Below are positions 1 through 6,143 of a stretch of DNA of 6,241 nucleotides, piece by piece. The notes beneath the pieces were generated by a model. That model worked only from the letters and a program-made list of their open reading frames with translations, ran no database searches and was not told where the DNA came from. The position numbers were made by a program, and so were the translations under genes. How positions within the stretch are numbered: position 1 is the first letter of the stretch; the number at the start of each line of letters is the position of its first letter. Source of the stretch: Bacteroidales bacterium. GTDB lineage: Bacteria > Bacteroidota > Bacteroidia > Bacteroidales > UBA932. The DNA lies in NCBI GenBank assembly GCA_021443605.1, contig JABUTQ010000187.1, positions 1 through 6,241 of the forward strand. The letters run 5' to 3'.

Positions 1-191
1 TGGTCGGCGGCAAAGAGGATATTGTGGGGGTGTTTCAACACAGGGGAGAGGGTGTGCTGAATCTGACATATCTGCAGCGCCAACTCCTCCAGTTTACCGA
101 GAGAGCCTTTTGGTTTTGTGAGGTTGTTTATCTTGTCTATTATTTCGTTCTTGAAATCCCCATCGAGGGGGCGAATATTGAAATTTCTCAT
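1..191 (-). CDS. cobT: CobT, nicotinate-nucleotide--dimethylbenzimidazole phosphoribosyltransferase (5' part only)
   Basis: Only the N-terminal 63 codons are present; the gene runs off the left edge of the window. The family enzyme transfers phosphoribose from nicotinate mononucleotide to a lower-ligand base such as dimethylbenzimidazole, giving alpha-ribazole 5'-phosphate for the nucleotide loop of cobalamin; it is cytosolic. The reading frame from the ATG at 191 shows the family's N-terminal signature LTKPKGSLGKLEELA (residues 24-38) and ends in NILFAAD, with the next codon starting CA, consistent with the conserved AADHG. The start lies 2 nt after the cobU stop, so the two are probably translationally coupled. 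No Shine-Dalgarno sequence is visible. The identification rests on the N-terminal motif and the cobU neighbour; the catalytic C-terminal glutamate region is outside the window. Confidence 0.88.
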   Translation of the reverse strand, partial: MRNFNIRPLDGDFKNEIIDKINNLTKPKGSLGKLEELALQICQIQHTLSPVLKHPHNILFAAD

Positions 192-193
192 AA

Positions 194-703
194 TCACTTG
201 ATTTTTAATGATATACCTGAAATGATAAGATATGCTTCATTCGCTTTTGATGCAACATATTGATTTACGTATCCTTGCAGGTCTGTGAACTTGCGTTGAA
301 GGGCATTCTCTGACACGCCGCCGAGCCCGATTTCATTTGTGACAAAAACGAAAGTGGCGTCTTGGACAGAAAGTTTATCCAATTCAGTTTTTGCGAATGC
401 AAAAGATTTATCTATATCTTCTTGATTTTCAAATAGGCAGTTGCTTGCCCACAAGGTGAGACAATCCACAAGCACGGTCTTGCCGCTGTAGTCGTGTCGG
501 CCTATGAAAAGAGGCTCTTCGATTGTGCTCCATTGGGCGCCCCGCCTTGCCTGATGCTTTTTTACCCTGGCGGCCATCTCGGCATCAAACACTTGGGCTG
601 TGGCAAGATACAAAGGGGTGTCCGACAGCTTCAACGCCATTTTTTCTGCAAATTCGCTTTTGCCGGATCTTTGTCCGCCCGTTATCAGTATGATTTCAGC
701 CAT
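194..703 (-). CDS. cobU: CobU/CobP, adenosylcobinamide kinase / adenosylcobinamide-phosphate guanylyltransferase
   Basis: A 169-aa protein, close to the usual ~180 aa of the family. The bifunctional cytosolic enzyme phosphorylates adenosylcobinamide and then attaches GMP to give adenosylcobinamide-GDP, the activated half joined to alpha-ribazole by CobS. Visible motifs are the P-loop GGQRSGKS (residues 9-16), the segment RVKKHQARRGAQW around His50 (the expected guanylylated histidine) followed by TIEEP, the Walker B-like strand VLVDCLTLW with Asp80, and the family block VTNEIGLGGVSENALQRKF (121-139) leading to a C-terminal SLKIK. The start at 703 places the P-loop at the usual distance from the N-terminus. 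It is 3 nt downstream of the HAD gene and 2 nt upstream of cobT, so all three are probably one transcript. All core motifs look intact. Confidence 0.95.
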   Translation of the reverse strand: MAEIILITGGQRSGKSEFAEKMALKLSDTPLYLATAQVFDAEMAARVKKHQARRGAQWSTIEEPLFIGRHDYSGKTVLVDCLTLWASNCLFENQEDIDKSFAFAKTELDKLSVQDATFVFVTNEIGLGGVSENALQRKFTDLQGYVNQYVASKANEAYLIISGISLKIK

Positions 704-706
704 AGT

Positions 707-1324
707 TTATGTTTTTGCAACTTCCTTTTGCTCAATTGTTTGTAATGTATTTAAAAGGGTTTCGGTATCTTCGCAGGTATAATTGCAAACATCTGCAAGG
801 CTTTTGTCGCAATAGGCAGATGCCAGAAAAGCGATGGATATGTCTGCCTTCAGCAAGGCTGGCAAATCGTTTTTTCCGTCTCCAACAAACACAACCTTTT
901 TCCCACTCCTACGGTATTGCTCCACTATCTCTTCCTTTTTGAGAATATAGGATAAGGAGCATATTCTGTTACCATCGACTATCGCCTTGGAGGTGAACGA
1001 TTTACATCCAAGTGTGGATAGAAGTTTCTCCACCCAGCAGTCGAGATTGCTTGTGACAATGGCACAACTTTCCTTGTGACATTTTATGAAATCCACAATC
1101 TCCTGCCGGAGCGGAATCGTTTCAACTATGGATGATGCCTTGTCGATGGGGATATGCTTGAGCAAATCGATACGCCTTCGCAAATTGTTTTCGTAGTCAC
1201 CATCTCCGGACAATGCGAATCTCGTGATGCTTTCTATCTCCTTGCATTTATCTGACAATGAGGCGATAAGAGGGATAGATTCCTCTTTTGTCAGAGTGCC
1301 GTCCATATCAAAAAGATACATCAT
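707..1324 (-). CDS. HAD-superfamily (SerB-like, subclass IB) phosphatase in the cobalamin operon
   Basis: A 205-aa cytosolic HAD phosphatase. Motif I is DMDGT at residues 6-10 (nucleophile Asp6, acid/base Asp8), motif II is VTSN with Ser92, the motif III lysine is Lys129 or Lys130, and motif IV is VGDGKND at 147-153. A segment near residues 39-58 (GDGDYENNLRRRIDLLKHIP) resembles the cap of phosphoserine phosphatase SerB, so a small phosphorylated metabolite is the likely substrate. It is the first gene of a leftward operon with cobU and cobT, 3 nt before cobU. That context suggests, by inference only, a phosphatase step in B12 assembly such as removal of the 5'-phosphate of alpha-ribazole phosphate. 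An ordinary serine-pathway SerB that happens to sit here is the main alternative. Two adjacent ATGs (1324, 1321) are possible starts; both keep motif I at the extreme N-terminus. Confidence 0.8.
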   Translation of the reverse strand: MMYLFDMDGTLTKEESIPLIASLSDKCKEIESITRFALSGDGDYENNLRRRIDLLKHIPIDKASSIVETIPLRQEIVDFIKCHKESCAIVTSNLDCWVEKLLSTLGCKSFTSKAIVDGNRICSLSYILKKEEIVEQYRRSGKKVVFVGDGKNDLPALLKADISIAFLASAYCDKSLADVCNYTCEDTETLLNTLQTIEQKEVAKT

Positions 1325-1347
1325 CCGAGTTTTGGTATAAATTTTGG

Positions 1348-1374
1348 CAAATGTAAAAAATAATAGCCTGTCAA
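1348..1374 (-). promoter_or_regulatory. Putative Bacteroidota-type promoter for the HAD-cobU-cobT operon
   Basis: Read on the minus strand, TACATTTG at 1355-1348 matches the Bacteroides -7 consensus TAnnTTTG exactly. A TTG (inside TTGACA) lies upstream at 1374-1372, but the spacing of 16 nt is shorter than usual for a -33 element. Transcription would begin about 15-20 nt before the ATG at 1324. The spacer is too short for a B12 riboswitch. Confidence 0.45.
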
Positions 1375-1397
1375 GGTTAAAAAAACAGAGTTTTTCT

Positions 1398-1405
1398 TAA
1401 ATTTG
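1398..1405 (+). promoter_or_regulatory. Putative -7 element of the purE-folE-trkA operon promoter
   Basis: TAAATTTG matches the Bacteroides -7 consensus TAnnTTTG exactly and lies about 30 nt upstream of the purE ATG. No clear TTG -33 element is present at the expected distance; the nearest candidate is TTA at 1377-1379, 18 nt upstream. The surrounding sequence is A/T-rich, as expected of a promoter. It lies 42 nt from the oppositely directed -7 element, so the two promoters are back to back. Confidence 0.45.
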
Positions 1406-1435
1406 CAAGATTAGAAATTTTGAAAACAGAATAGT

Positions 1436-1945
1436 ATGAAACCGATAGTAAGTATCATAATGGGAAGTACGTCGGATATGCCGGTGATGAAATCGGCTGC
1501 CGAATTTCTCAATCAGATGGAGATTCCATTTGAAATCAACGCTTTGAGTGCACACCGTGTCCCCGCTCAGGTGGCAGAATTTGCAACAGGGGCGAAGGAT
1601 AGGGGCATCAAGGTGATAATCGCCGGAGCCGGTGGGGCAGCCCATCTCCCGGGAGTGATTGCGGCAAGCACACCTCTTCCTGTAATCGGAGTGCCTGTAA
1701 ATTCCTCAAACTCAATCAATGGAGTGGATTCTCTGCTCTCAATCCTCCAGATGCCTTCGGGTATTCCCGTAGCCACAATGGCGGTTGATGGAGCAAAGAA
1801 TGCGGCAATTCTTGCCCTCGAAATTCTTGCCCTTTCAGATGAAAAGCTGATGGAGAAGATGGTTGCATTCAAAAAGGATCTCGAAAGCAAGATAGTGAAG
1901 GCAAACGAAGCCTTTGCAGAAATCAAATACAATTACAAAGTATAA
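1436..1945 (+). CDS. purE: PurE, N5-carboxyaminoimidazole ribonucleotide mutase
   Basis: A 169-aa protein of standard PurE length that catalyses the carboxylation-related step giving 4-carboxy-5-aminoimidazole ribonucleotide in purine synthesis; the enzyme is a cytosolic homo-octamer in characterised cases. Motifs seen are GSTSD (residues 10-14), LSAHRVP (37-43) with the catalytic-loop His40, the glycine-rich loop GAGGAAHLPG (64-73), and VPVNSS followed by DSLLSILQMPSGIPVATM (98-115). The arginine in SAHR fits class I PurE, which uses N5-CAIR made by PurK, rather than the class II direct carboxylase, which I recall having lysine there; purK is not in the window. It is the first gene of a plus-strand operon, 30 nt downstream of a -7-like element, and folE follows after 10 nt. 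Confidence 0.96.
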   Translation: MKPIVSIIMGSTSDMPVMKSAAEFLNQMEIPFEINALSAHRVPAQVAEFATGAKDRGIKVIIAGAGGAAHLPGVIAASTPLPVIGVPVNSSNSINGVDSLLSILQMPSGIPVATMAVDGAKNAAILALEILALSDEKLMEKMVAFKKDLESKIVKANEAFAEIKYNYKV

Positions 1946-1955
1946 TCATAAGTTA

Positions 1956-2561
1956 ATGGCATACAAGAAGATAGAAGAATACGACGCTGATATTACGCAG
2001 CAGCTGATGGAGCATTACCGACAGACATTGAGTCTGCTCGGGGAGGATCCTCAAAGGGAGGGGCTTTTGAAAACACCAGAGCGGGTGGCCAAATCGATGC
2101 AGTTCCTTACCAAAGGTTATAGCGAAGATGGTGCTGAGATTCTCCGTTCGGCGATGTTCAAGGAGAAGTACCAGCAAATGGTGCTCGTAAAGGATATCGA
2201 GCTCTTCTCGATGTGTGAACACCATCTGCTGCCGTTTTACGGCAAGGCACACGTTGCATATATTCCAAACGGATATATCACGGGGCTCAGCAAGATTGCC
2301 CGTGTCGTGGAGACTTTCTCCCGCAGACTTCAAGTGCAGGAGCGCCTCACAGTCCAGATTCGCGACTGCATCCAGGAAACCTTGAACCCGCTCGGTGTGG
2401 CCGTTGTAATAGAAGCAGCACATATGTGTATGCAGCTGCGTGGTGTGCAGAAGCAACATTCCATCACCACAACATCCGCATTTACAGGCACTTTCCTTAA
2501 AGACGAGCGCACTCGTGCGGAGTTCCTCAGACTTATCGGATTCAGTAAAGATATAATTTAA
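1956..2561 (+). CDS. folE: FolE, GTP cyclohydrolase I
   Basis: A 201-aa type IA GTP cyclohydrolase, which converts GTP to 7,8-dihydroneopterin triphosphate, the first step to folate and related pterins. Motifs are GLLKTPERVAKS (residues 36-47), FSMCEHHLLPFYG (84-96), GLSKIARVVE (110-119) and the C-terminal MCMQLRGVQKQ (157-167). The zinc ligands expected from the family, Cys87, His90 and Cys158, are all present, as is His89, so the enzyme should be active and zinc-dependent. The start at 1956 is preferred over the upstream in-frame ATG at 1914, because the extra 14 residues would overlap the end of purE and resemble no family sequence. It lies 10 nt after purE and 7 nt before trkA, so co-transcription is likely. 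The substrate GTP comes from the purine pathway that PurE serves. Confidence 0.97.
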   Translation: MAYKKIEEYDADITQQLMEHYRQTLSLLGEDPQREGLLKTPERVAKSMQFLTKGYSEDGAEILRSAMFKEKYQQMVLVKDIELFSMCEHHLLPFYGKAHVAYIPNGYITGLSKIARVVETFSRRLQVQERLTVQIRDCIQETLNPLGVAVVIEAAHMCMQLRGVQKQHSITTTSAFTGTFLKDERTRAEFLRLIGFSKDII

Positions 2562-2568
2562 CCATATA

Positions 2569-3918
2569 ATGAAAATCGTAATTGCCGGAGCCGGTGAGGT
2601 CGGATGCCATCTTGCCAAGATGCTTCAACACGAGAAGCACGACCTTACCTTGATAGACGATGTGGAGGAAAGACTCGAAATGATCAGCGAGGATGCCGAT
2701 ATAGTGTCGGTATTCGGCAATCCCACCACCATTTCGGCCCTCAATGAGGCGAAGGTGGATAAGGCAGATCTCTTCGTCGCCGTATATCCGGCAAAAAATC
2801 AGGATATCAATATCGTGGCGGCCCTGCTTGCAAAGCAGTTGGGAGCAAAGAAAGTGACAGCCAGAATCAACAACTCTGAATATCTGCTGCACGAAAACAA
2901 GTTGATGTTCAAAGAGTTGGGGATAGATTTGCTTTTCTATCCCGAAGGAATTGCAGCTACGGAGATTGCCGGTCTTTTGAAGCAGACCGAAATCACAGAG
3001 TTCGTCGATTTTGCCCGAGGCCGTCTTCAACTTGTGGTTATGCGTCTGGATTCGGGAGCTCCTATGATTGACGTCACTGAGGAGAGCTTTGGCTTTTCGG
3101 GCTCCGAAATTCCGTTCAAGGTGTTGGCTGTGGCGCGAAAGGGGGAGACCTTCATTCCTACCGTGGATACGAAATTCCGTTTGGGAGACCTTGTGTATAT
3201 CGTATGTCGGAAAGAGACCGTCGATATGGTGCTGGAATATACCGGAAAGACAGATTTCCGCATTGAAACGCTCACCATTCTGGGGGGTGGCCGTATCGGA
3301 GAGATGGTAGCAGAGAGGTTTGAGAAAGACGTACGGTCGGTGAAGTTGATAGAATTGAATAGGGACAGATGTGACTATCTTTCGAAAAAACTGAACAAGA
3401 CATTGATAATCAATGGAGATGGTCGCAATTCCGATTTGTTTTTCGAAGCGGATGTCAAGAATTCCGATGCGTTCGTGGCTGTAACTTCCAGCTCCGAAAC
3501 GAATATAATGGCATCTGTGGCTGTAAAGAAAATGGGTGTGCCCAAGGTGATTGCGGAGGTTGAAAACCTTGAATACATCCGTCTTGCAGAAGGGATGGGC
3601 ATTGATGCCATCATCAACAAAAAACTCATCACAGCCGGAAGAATCTTCCGCTTCACGATGAGCAACAAGGTGCGCACCATCAAGACGATGAGCACTTCGA
3701 ATGCCGAGGTTCTGGAGATGATAGCAAATCCGGAGAGTATGGTCACCAAAGCTCCCATTGGAGATCTAAGTTTTCCGGAAGACGCAAAAATTGGTGGAAT
3801 CATCAGAGGCAGCGAATGTTTCATTGCCACGGCAGATTTTACCATCAAACCATACGACAGGGTTGCGGTGTTCGCTTTGCCCACTGCCCTCAAAAAGATT
3901 GACAAGTTTTTTGTTTAA
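2569..3918 (+). CDS. trkA: TrkA, NAD-binding regulatory subunit of Trk potassium uptake
   Basis: A 449-aa peripheral membrane protein, near the length of E. coli TrkA (458 aa), with the duplicated RCK architecture: TrkA_N (about 1-120), TrkA_C (about 140-220), second TrkA_N (about 233-350), second TrkA_C (about 370-447). Both nucleotide-binding loops are visible, GAGEVG at 7-12 with an acidic residue at the end of strand 2 (Asp30), and GGGRIG at 239-244 with Glu262. The second domain keeps NGDG (282-285) and SSSETNI; the first has the less typical FGNP in the NGDG position. TrkA binds NAD(H) and gates the TrkH/TrkG channel. No trkH/trkG gene is present in the window; the next gene, 3 nt downstream, is an amylase-like lipoprotein. 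No membrane segment is seen, as expected for this subunit. Confidence 0.94.
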   Translation: MKIVIAGAGEVGCHLAKMLQHEKHDLTLIDDVEERLEMISEDADIVSVFGNPTTISALNEAKVDKADLFVAVYPAKNQDINIVAALLAKQLGAKKVTARINNSEYLLHENKLMFKELGIDLLFYPEGIAATEIAGLLKQTEITEFVDFARGRLQLVVMRLDSGAPMIDVTEESFGFSGSEIPFKVLAVARKGETFIPTVDTKFRLGDLVYIVCRKETVDMVLEYTGKTDFRIETLTILGGGRIGEMVAERFEKDVRSVKLIELNRDRCDYLSKKLNKTLIINGDGRNSDLFFEADVKNSDAFVAVTSSSETNIMASVAVKKMGVPKVIAEVENLEYIRLAEGMGIDAIINKKLITAGRIFRFTMSNKVRTIKTMSTSNAEVLEMIANPESMVTKAPIGDLSFPEDAKIGGIIRGSECFIATADFTIKPYDRVAVFALPTALKKIDKFFV

Positions 3919-3921
3919 GAT

Positions 3922-5139
3922 ATGAAAAAGACACTATTATTTTTGTTAACTATCTTAATGATAGTTGGTTGTAAGAAACAAGATAATACCTACCGTACTT
4001 CGGTTGAGCATCCGCGGTGGTTTGGCAAGGCCGTTATGTATGAAATGAATATAGCTGATGCCACTCCCGAGGGGACATTCAAGGCGGCAGAGGCCGTGCT
4101 CGACAATCTGGCAGAGCTTGGGATTGACGCCATAAGGCTCAATTCGATATTTCCTGCAGATTCGTTGGGCGCAGTAGTGAAATACAAGGGGGTAAATCCG
4201 GCCTATGGAGAATTCGAAGACTTTTTCAGTTTTGTGGATTATGCACACACAAAGGGTATCAGAGTCGTCATTGACTGGGTAAGTGATTGTGTGTCAAAGG
4301 AATCGGAAATTGCAAAGGAGCATAATGATTGGATTGTGGCTGATGATGGTTCTTCTGAAGTGGCTTCCCTGAACTATGAAAACACAGACGTTTGGGCAGA
4401 TCAATCCGCCAATATGATATTTTTCGAGGCACGCAAGATTGATGGTATATGGGGTTGTGGCCTCAATTCCGTTCCTGCCGATTTCTGGAACGAGACTGCC
4501 CGTATTGGAAGGGAAGACAGGCCTCAAATGATATTCGTGACTGACGGCGAAATCCCCGAACTTCAAGAGAAAGGGAGCAATGCCTATCTTGCAATTTCGC
4601 AGATAGAGCAGTGGGAGGCACTTTCCGCCGGCAAGTTCGATGCCGATTCTCTTGCAAACTTCTATGTGAATTTCAGCAAGATGCCTGTCGGTACTCTTCC
4701 CGTGAACTTTACCGCAGAGAGCCTTGTGGAAGGGTGCGAGGATGCCCAGGTGGCAGAAAAGATAATGAAGCAGTTTGCCGCCCTCTCGTTTGTGGTTCCC
4801 GGCGTTCCTCTAATCGCAGGCGGTACCCGTGGGATGGACACTTTCTATAAAGATCTTATAAATCTGAGGAATAAGCACGCTTCTCTTTGGGCTTATCCAT
4901 TGGGTGGGGATATGGCAGTTCTGCCAAGCGACCATCGCTCTGAGATATTTGCCTTCGAAAGAGAGGTGGAAGGGGATATATGCTTGGCTATGTTCAATTT
5001 CTCCGACAAAGAGGTGGAATTCAACATAGCAAATCACATCACCACAAAGGATCGCAAGTTCTTGCTCCCTCCTCACGGATTCCATATCATATTTGCCGTG
5101 GGCGATTGTTTTGGCGATTGCGATGAAATTCAGGAATAA
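3922..5139 (+). CDS. GH13 alpha-amylase-like lipoprotein with a degenerate active site (probable pseudoenzyme)
   Basis: A 405-aa protein with a type II signal peptide: KK, a hydrophobic core, and lipobox IVGC with Cys17 as the lipidated residue. The rest reads as a complete GH13 chain. A (beta/alpha)8 barrel starts near TPEGTFKAA (48-56), followed by VNPAYGEFEDF (91-101), LNYEN (150-154) and DGxxxxGLNSVPADFW (174-189). A C-terminal sheet domain contains GGDM and MFNFSD (357-362). The catalytic motifs are eroded. Motif I reads DWVSDC instead of DxVxNH. Motif II reads DGIWGC, with Trp177 for Arg and Cys179 for the nucleophile Asp. Motif IV reads FTAESL, with Leu268 for the second Asp. Only Glu210 in motif III appears kept. 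Loops are also shortened relative to active relatives. Hydrolysis of alpha-glucans is therefore unlikely; glucan binding or a structural role is possible. It starts 3 nt after trkA. Location is inner or outer membrane; +2 to +5 (KKQD) gives no clear surface-export signal. Confidence 0.85.
   Translation: MKKTLLFLLTILMIVGCKKQDNTYRTSVEHPRWFGKAVMYEMNIADATPEGTFKAAEAVLDNLAELGIDAIRLNSIFPADSLGAVVKYKGVNPAYGEFEDFFSFVDYAHTKGIRVVIDWVSDCVSKESEIAKEHNDWIVADDGSSEVASLNYENTDVWADQSANMIFFEARKIDGIWGCGLNSVPADFWNETARIGREDRPQMIFVTDGEIPELQEKGSNAYLAISQIEQWEALSAGKFDADSLANFYVNFSKMPVGTLPVNFTAESLVEGCEDAQVAEKIMKQFAALSFVVPGVPLIAGGTRGMDTFYKDLINLRNKHASLWAYPLGGDMAVLPSDHRSEIFAFEREVEGDICLAMFNFSDKEVEFNIANHITTKDRKFLLPPHGFHIIFAVGDCFGDCDEIQE
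5101..5124 (+). repeat. Imperfect 12-nt tandem duplication at the 3' end of the GH13-like gene
   Basis: GGCGATTG occurs at 5101-5108 and again at 5113-5120, giving two imperfect 12-nt units that encode GDCF and GDCD. It lies just after the expected end of the C-terminal sheet domain and yields two cysteines (396 and 400) in a short acidic tail. Confidence 0.6.
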
Positions 5140-5179
5140 TATTGTAAATCAACTTAATACAACTAAACTAATACTACCT

Positions 5180-6073
5180 ATGAAACCAACTTTATTAATT
5201 CTGGCTGCCGGAATGGGCTCGAGATACGGCTCGCTCAAGCAGATGGACGGGCTCGGCCCCAACGGCGAGGCAATCATCGACTATTCAATTTATGATGCTA
5301 TCCGCGCCGGTTTTGGAAAAATCGTTTTCGTTATCAGACACTCTTTTGCAGACGCTTTCAAAGATCATTTCAGGGAAGAAAGATTCGGCAATAAGATTAA
5401 GTTTGAGTTTGTGTATCAGGAGCTTGACTATCTGCCCGAGGGTTTTTCCGTTCCCGAGGGGAGAGAGAAGCCGTGGGGCACCAACCACGCTGTGATGATG
5501 GCAAAGGATGCTATTCACGAGCCATTTGCAGTGATAAATGCAGATGATTTTTACGGAAAGGAGAGTTTTGAAACTTGTGCAGAATATCTCAAATCGATTG
5601 AAGGGACTGCCGGAAAATATGCCATCGTGGGTTATTCTCTGAAAAATACGTTGTCTGAATTTGGTACCGTTTCACGCGGTATCTGCCAGGTGGATGCAAA
5701 CGGGTATCTCACCGGTATTCAGGAAAGGACTTCTATCGGCTATTTTGATGGCAAAGTGAAATACGATGATGGCGGGGAAAAGGTTGAGGTGGATCCCGAT
5801 TCTTGTGTATCAATGAATTACTGGGCTTTTACTCCCGATTATTTTGAACATTCGGAGCGTATTTTTAAAGACTTCCTGGTTGAAAGCGCAGGCAAATTGA
5901 AGGCTGAATTTTTCATTCCTTATGCAGTGGATAGGCTCATTTCCGAGAAGAAGGCCACCGTAAAAGTTCTCGAATGCGAAGCCAAATGGTTTGGCGTGAC
6001 CTACAAGGAAGACCGCCCCTTCGTTGTCGAAAAGATAAACAAACTCATCGAAGCCGGAGTCTATCCGAAATAG
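5180..6073 (+). CDS. Sugar-nucleotidyltransferase family protein, substrate unknown
   Basis: A 297-aa GT-A-fold nucleotidyltransferase of the NTP_transferase type, expected to join an NTP and a sugar 1-phosphate to give an NDP-sugar and pyrophosphate in the cytosol. The N-terminal loop LAAGMGSRYGSLKQ (residues 8-21) is the nucleotide-binding signature, PWGTNHAV (98-105) corresponds to the base/sugar-contact GT motif, and INADDFYG (119-126) provides the metal-binding aspartates 122 and 123. There is no left-handed beta-helix (hexapeptide) domain; the C-terminal third (about 210-297) is specific to this family. The start at 5180 is chosen because it puts the signature at residue 8. The in-frame ATG at 5093 would overlap the previous gene by 47 bp and add 29 unrelated residues. 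A 40-nt gap separates it from the GH13-like gene, and a terminator follows. The sugar and nucleotide cannot be read from the sequence; cell-wall or exopolysaccharide precursor synthesis is a guess. Confidence 0.87.
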   Translation: MKPTLLILAAGMGSRYGSLKQMDGLGPNGEAIIDYSIYDAIRAGFGKIVFVIRHSFADAFKDHFREERFGNKIKFEFVYQELDYLPEGFSVPEGREKPWGTNHAVMMAKDAIHEPFAVINADDFYGKESFETCAEYLKSIEGTAGKYAIVGYSLKNTLSEFGTVSRGICQVDANGYLTGIQERTSIGYFDGKVKYDDGGEKVEVDPDSCVSMNYWAFTPDYFEHSERIFKDFLVESAGKLKAEFFIPYAVDRLISEKKATVKVLECEAKWFGVTYKEDRPFVVEKINKLIEAGVYPK

Positions 6074-6099
6074 ATTTCCGTCAAGACTTGAAATATAAG

Positions 6100-6143
6100 A
6101 AAACCGCCTTGGACCATTGAAGACCAAGGCAGTTTTTATTTTC
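6100..6143 (+). terminator. Rho-independent terminator after the nucleotidyltransferase gene
   Basis: GCCTTGG (6106-6112) pairs perfectly with CCAAGGC (6124-6130) around an 11-nt loop. After one C/A mismatch, AAAAC (6100-6104) pairs with GTTTT (6132-6136), and a T-rich tract follows (to 6142). It sits 27 nt past the stop codon and probably ends the plus-strand transcript. On the minus strand the hairpin is also followed by a short T-run, so weak bidirectional activity is possible. Confidence 0.88.

Noticed and set aside
1369..1374. TTGACA on the minus strand as a classical sigma-70 -35 box
   Set aside because: No TATAAT-like -10 box at 16-18 nt; the TTG is better considered as part of a possible Bacteroidota -33 element.
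1914..1955. Upstream in-frame start for folE
   Set aside because: It would overlap the end of purE by 32 bp and add 14 residues unrelated to FolE; the start at 1956 has normal spacing.
1953..2618. A 221-codon open frame on the minus strand opposite folE
   Set aside because: It lies wholly antisense to a gene with clear GTP cyclohydrolase motifs, and its translation is rich in His, Cys and Leu with no recognisable domain.
2542..3030. A 162-codon open frame on the minus strand opposite the start of trkA
   Set aside because: Shadow of trkA; no family resemblance and no promoter or neighbour to support it.
3375..3905. A 176-codon open frame on the minus strand opposite the 3' half of trkA
   Set aside because: Antisense to the conserved second RCK domain; the Ser/Ala/Ile-rich translation looks like a frame artefact.
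5137..5144. TAATATTG as a possible separate promoter for the nucleotidyltransferase
   Set aside because: It has one mismatch to TAnnTTTG, and the nearest TTG elements are 16 or 23 nt upstream, so it is too weak to annotate; read-through from the operon is equally likely.
5093..5179. Upstream in-frame start for the nucleotidyltransferase
   Set aside because: It overlaps the lipoprotein gene and would place 29 unrelated residues before the N-terminal nucleotide-binding loop.
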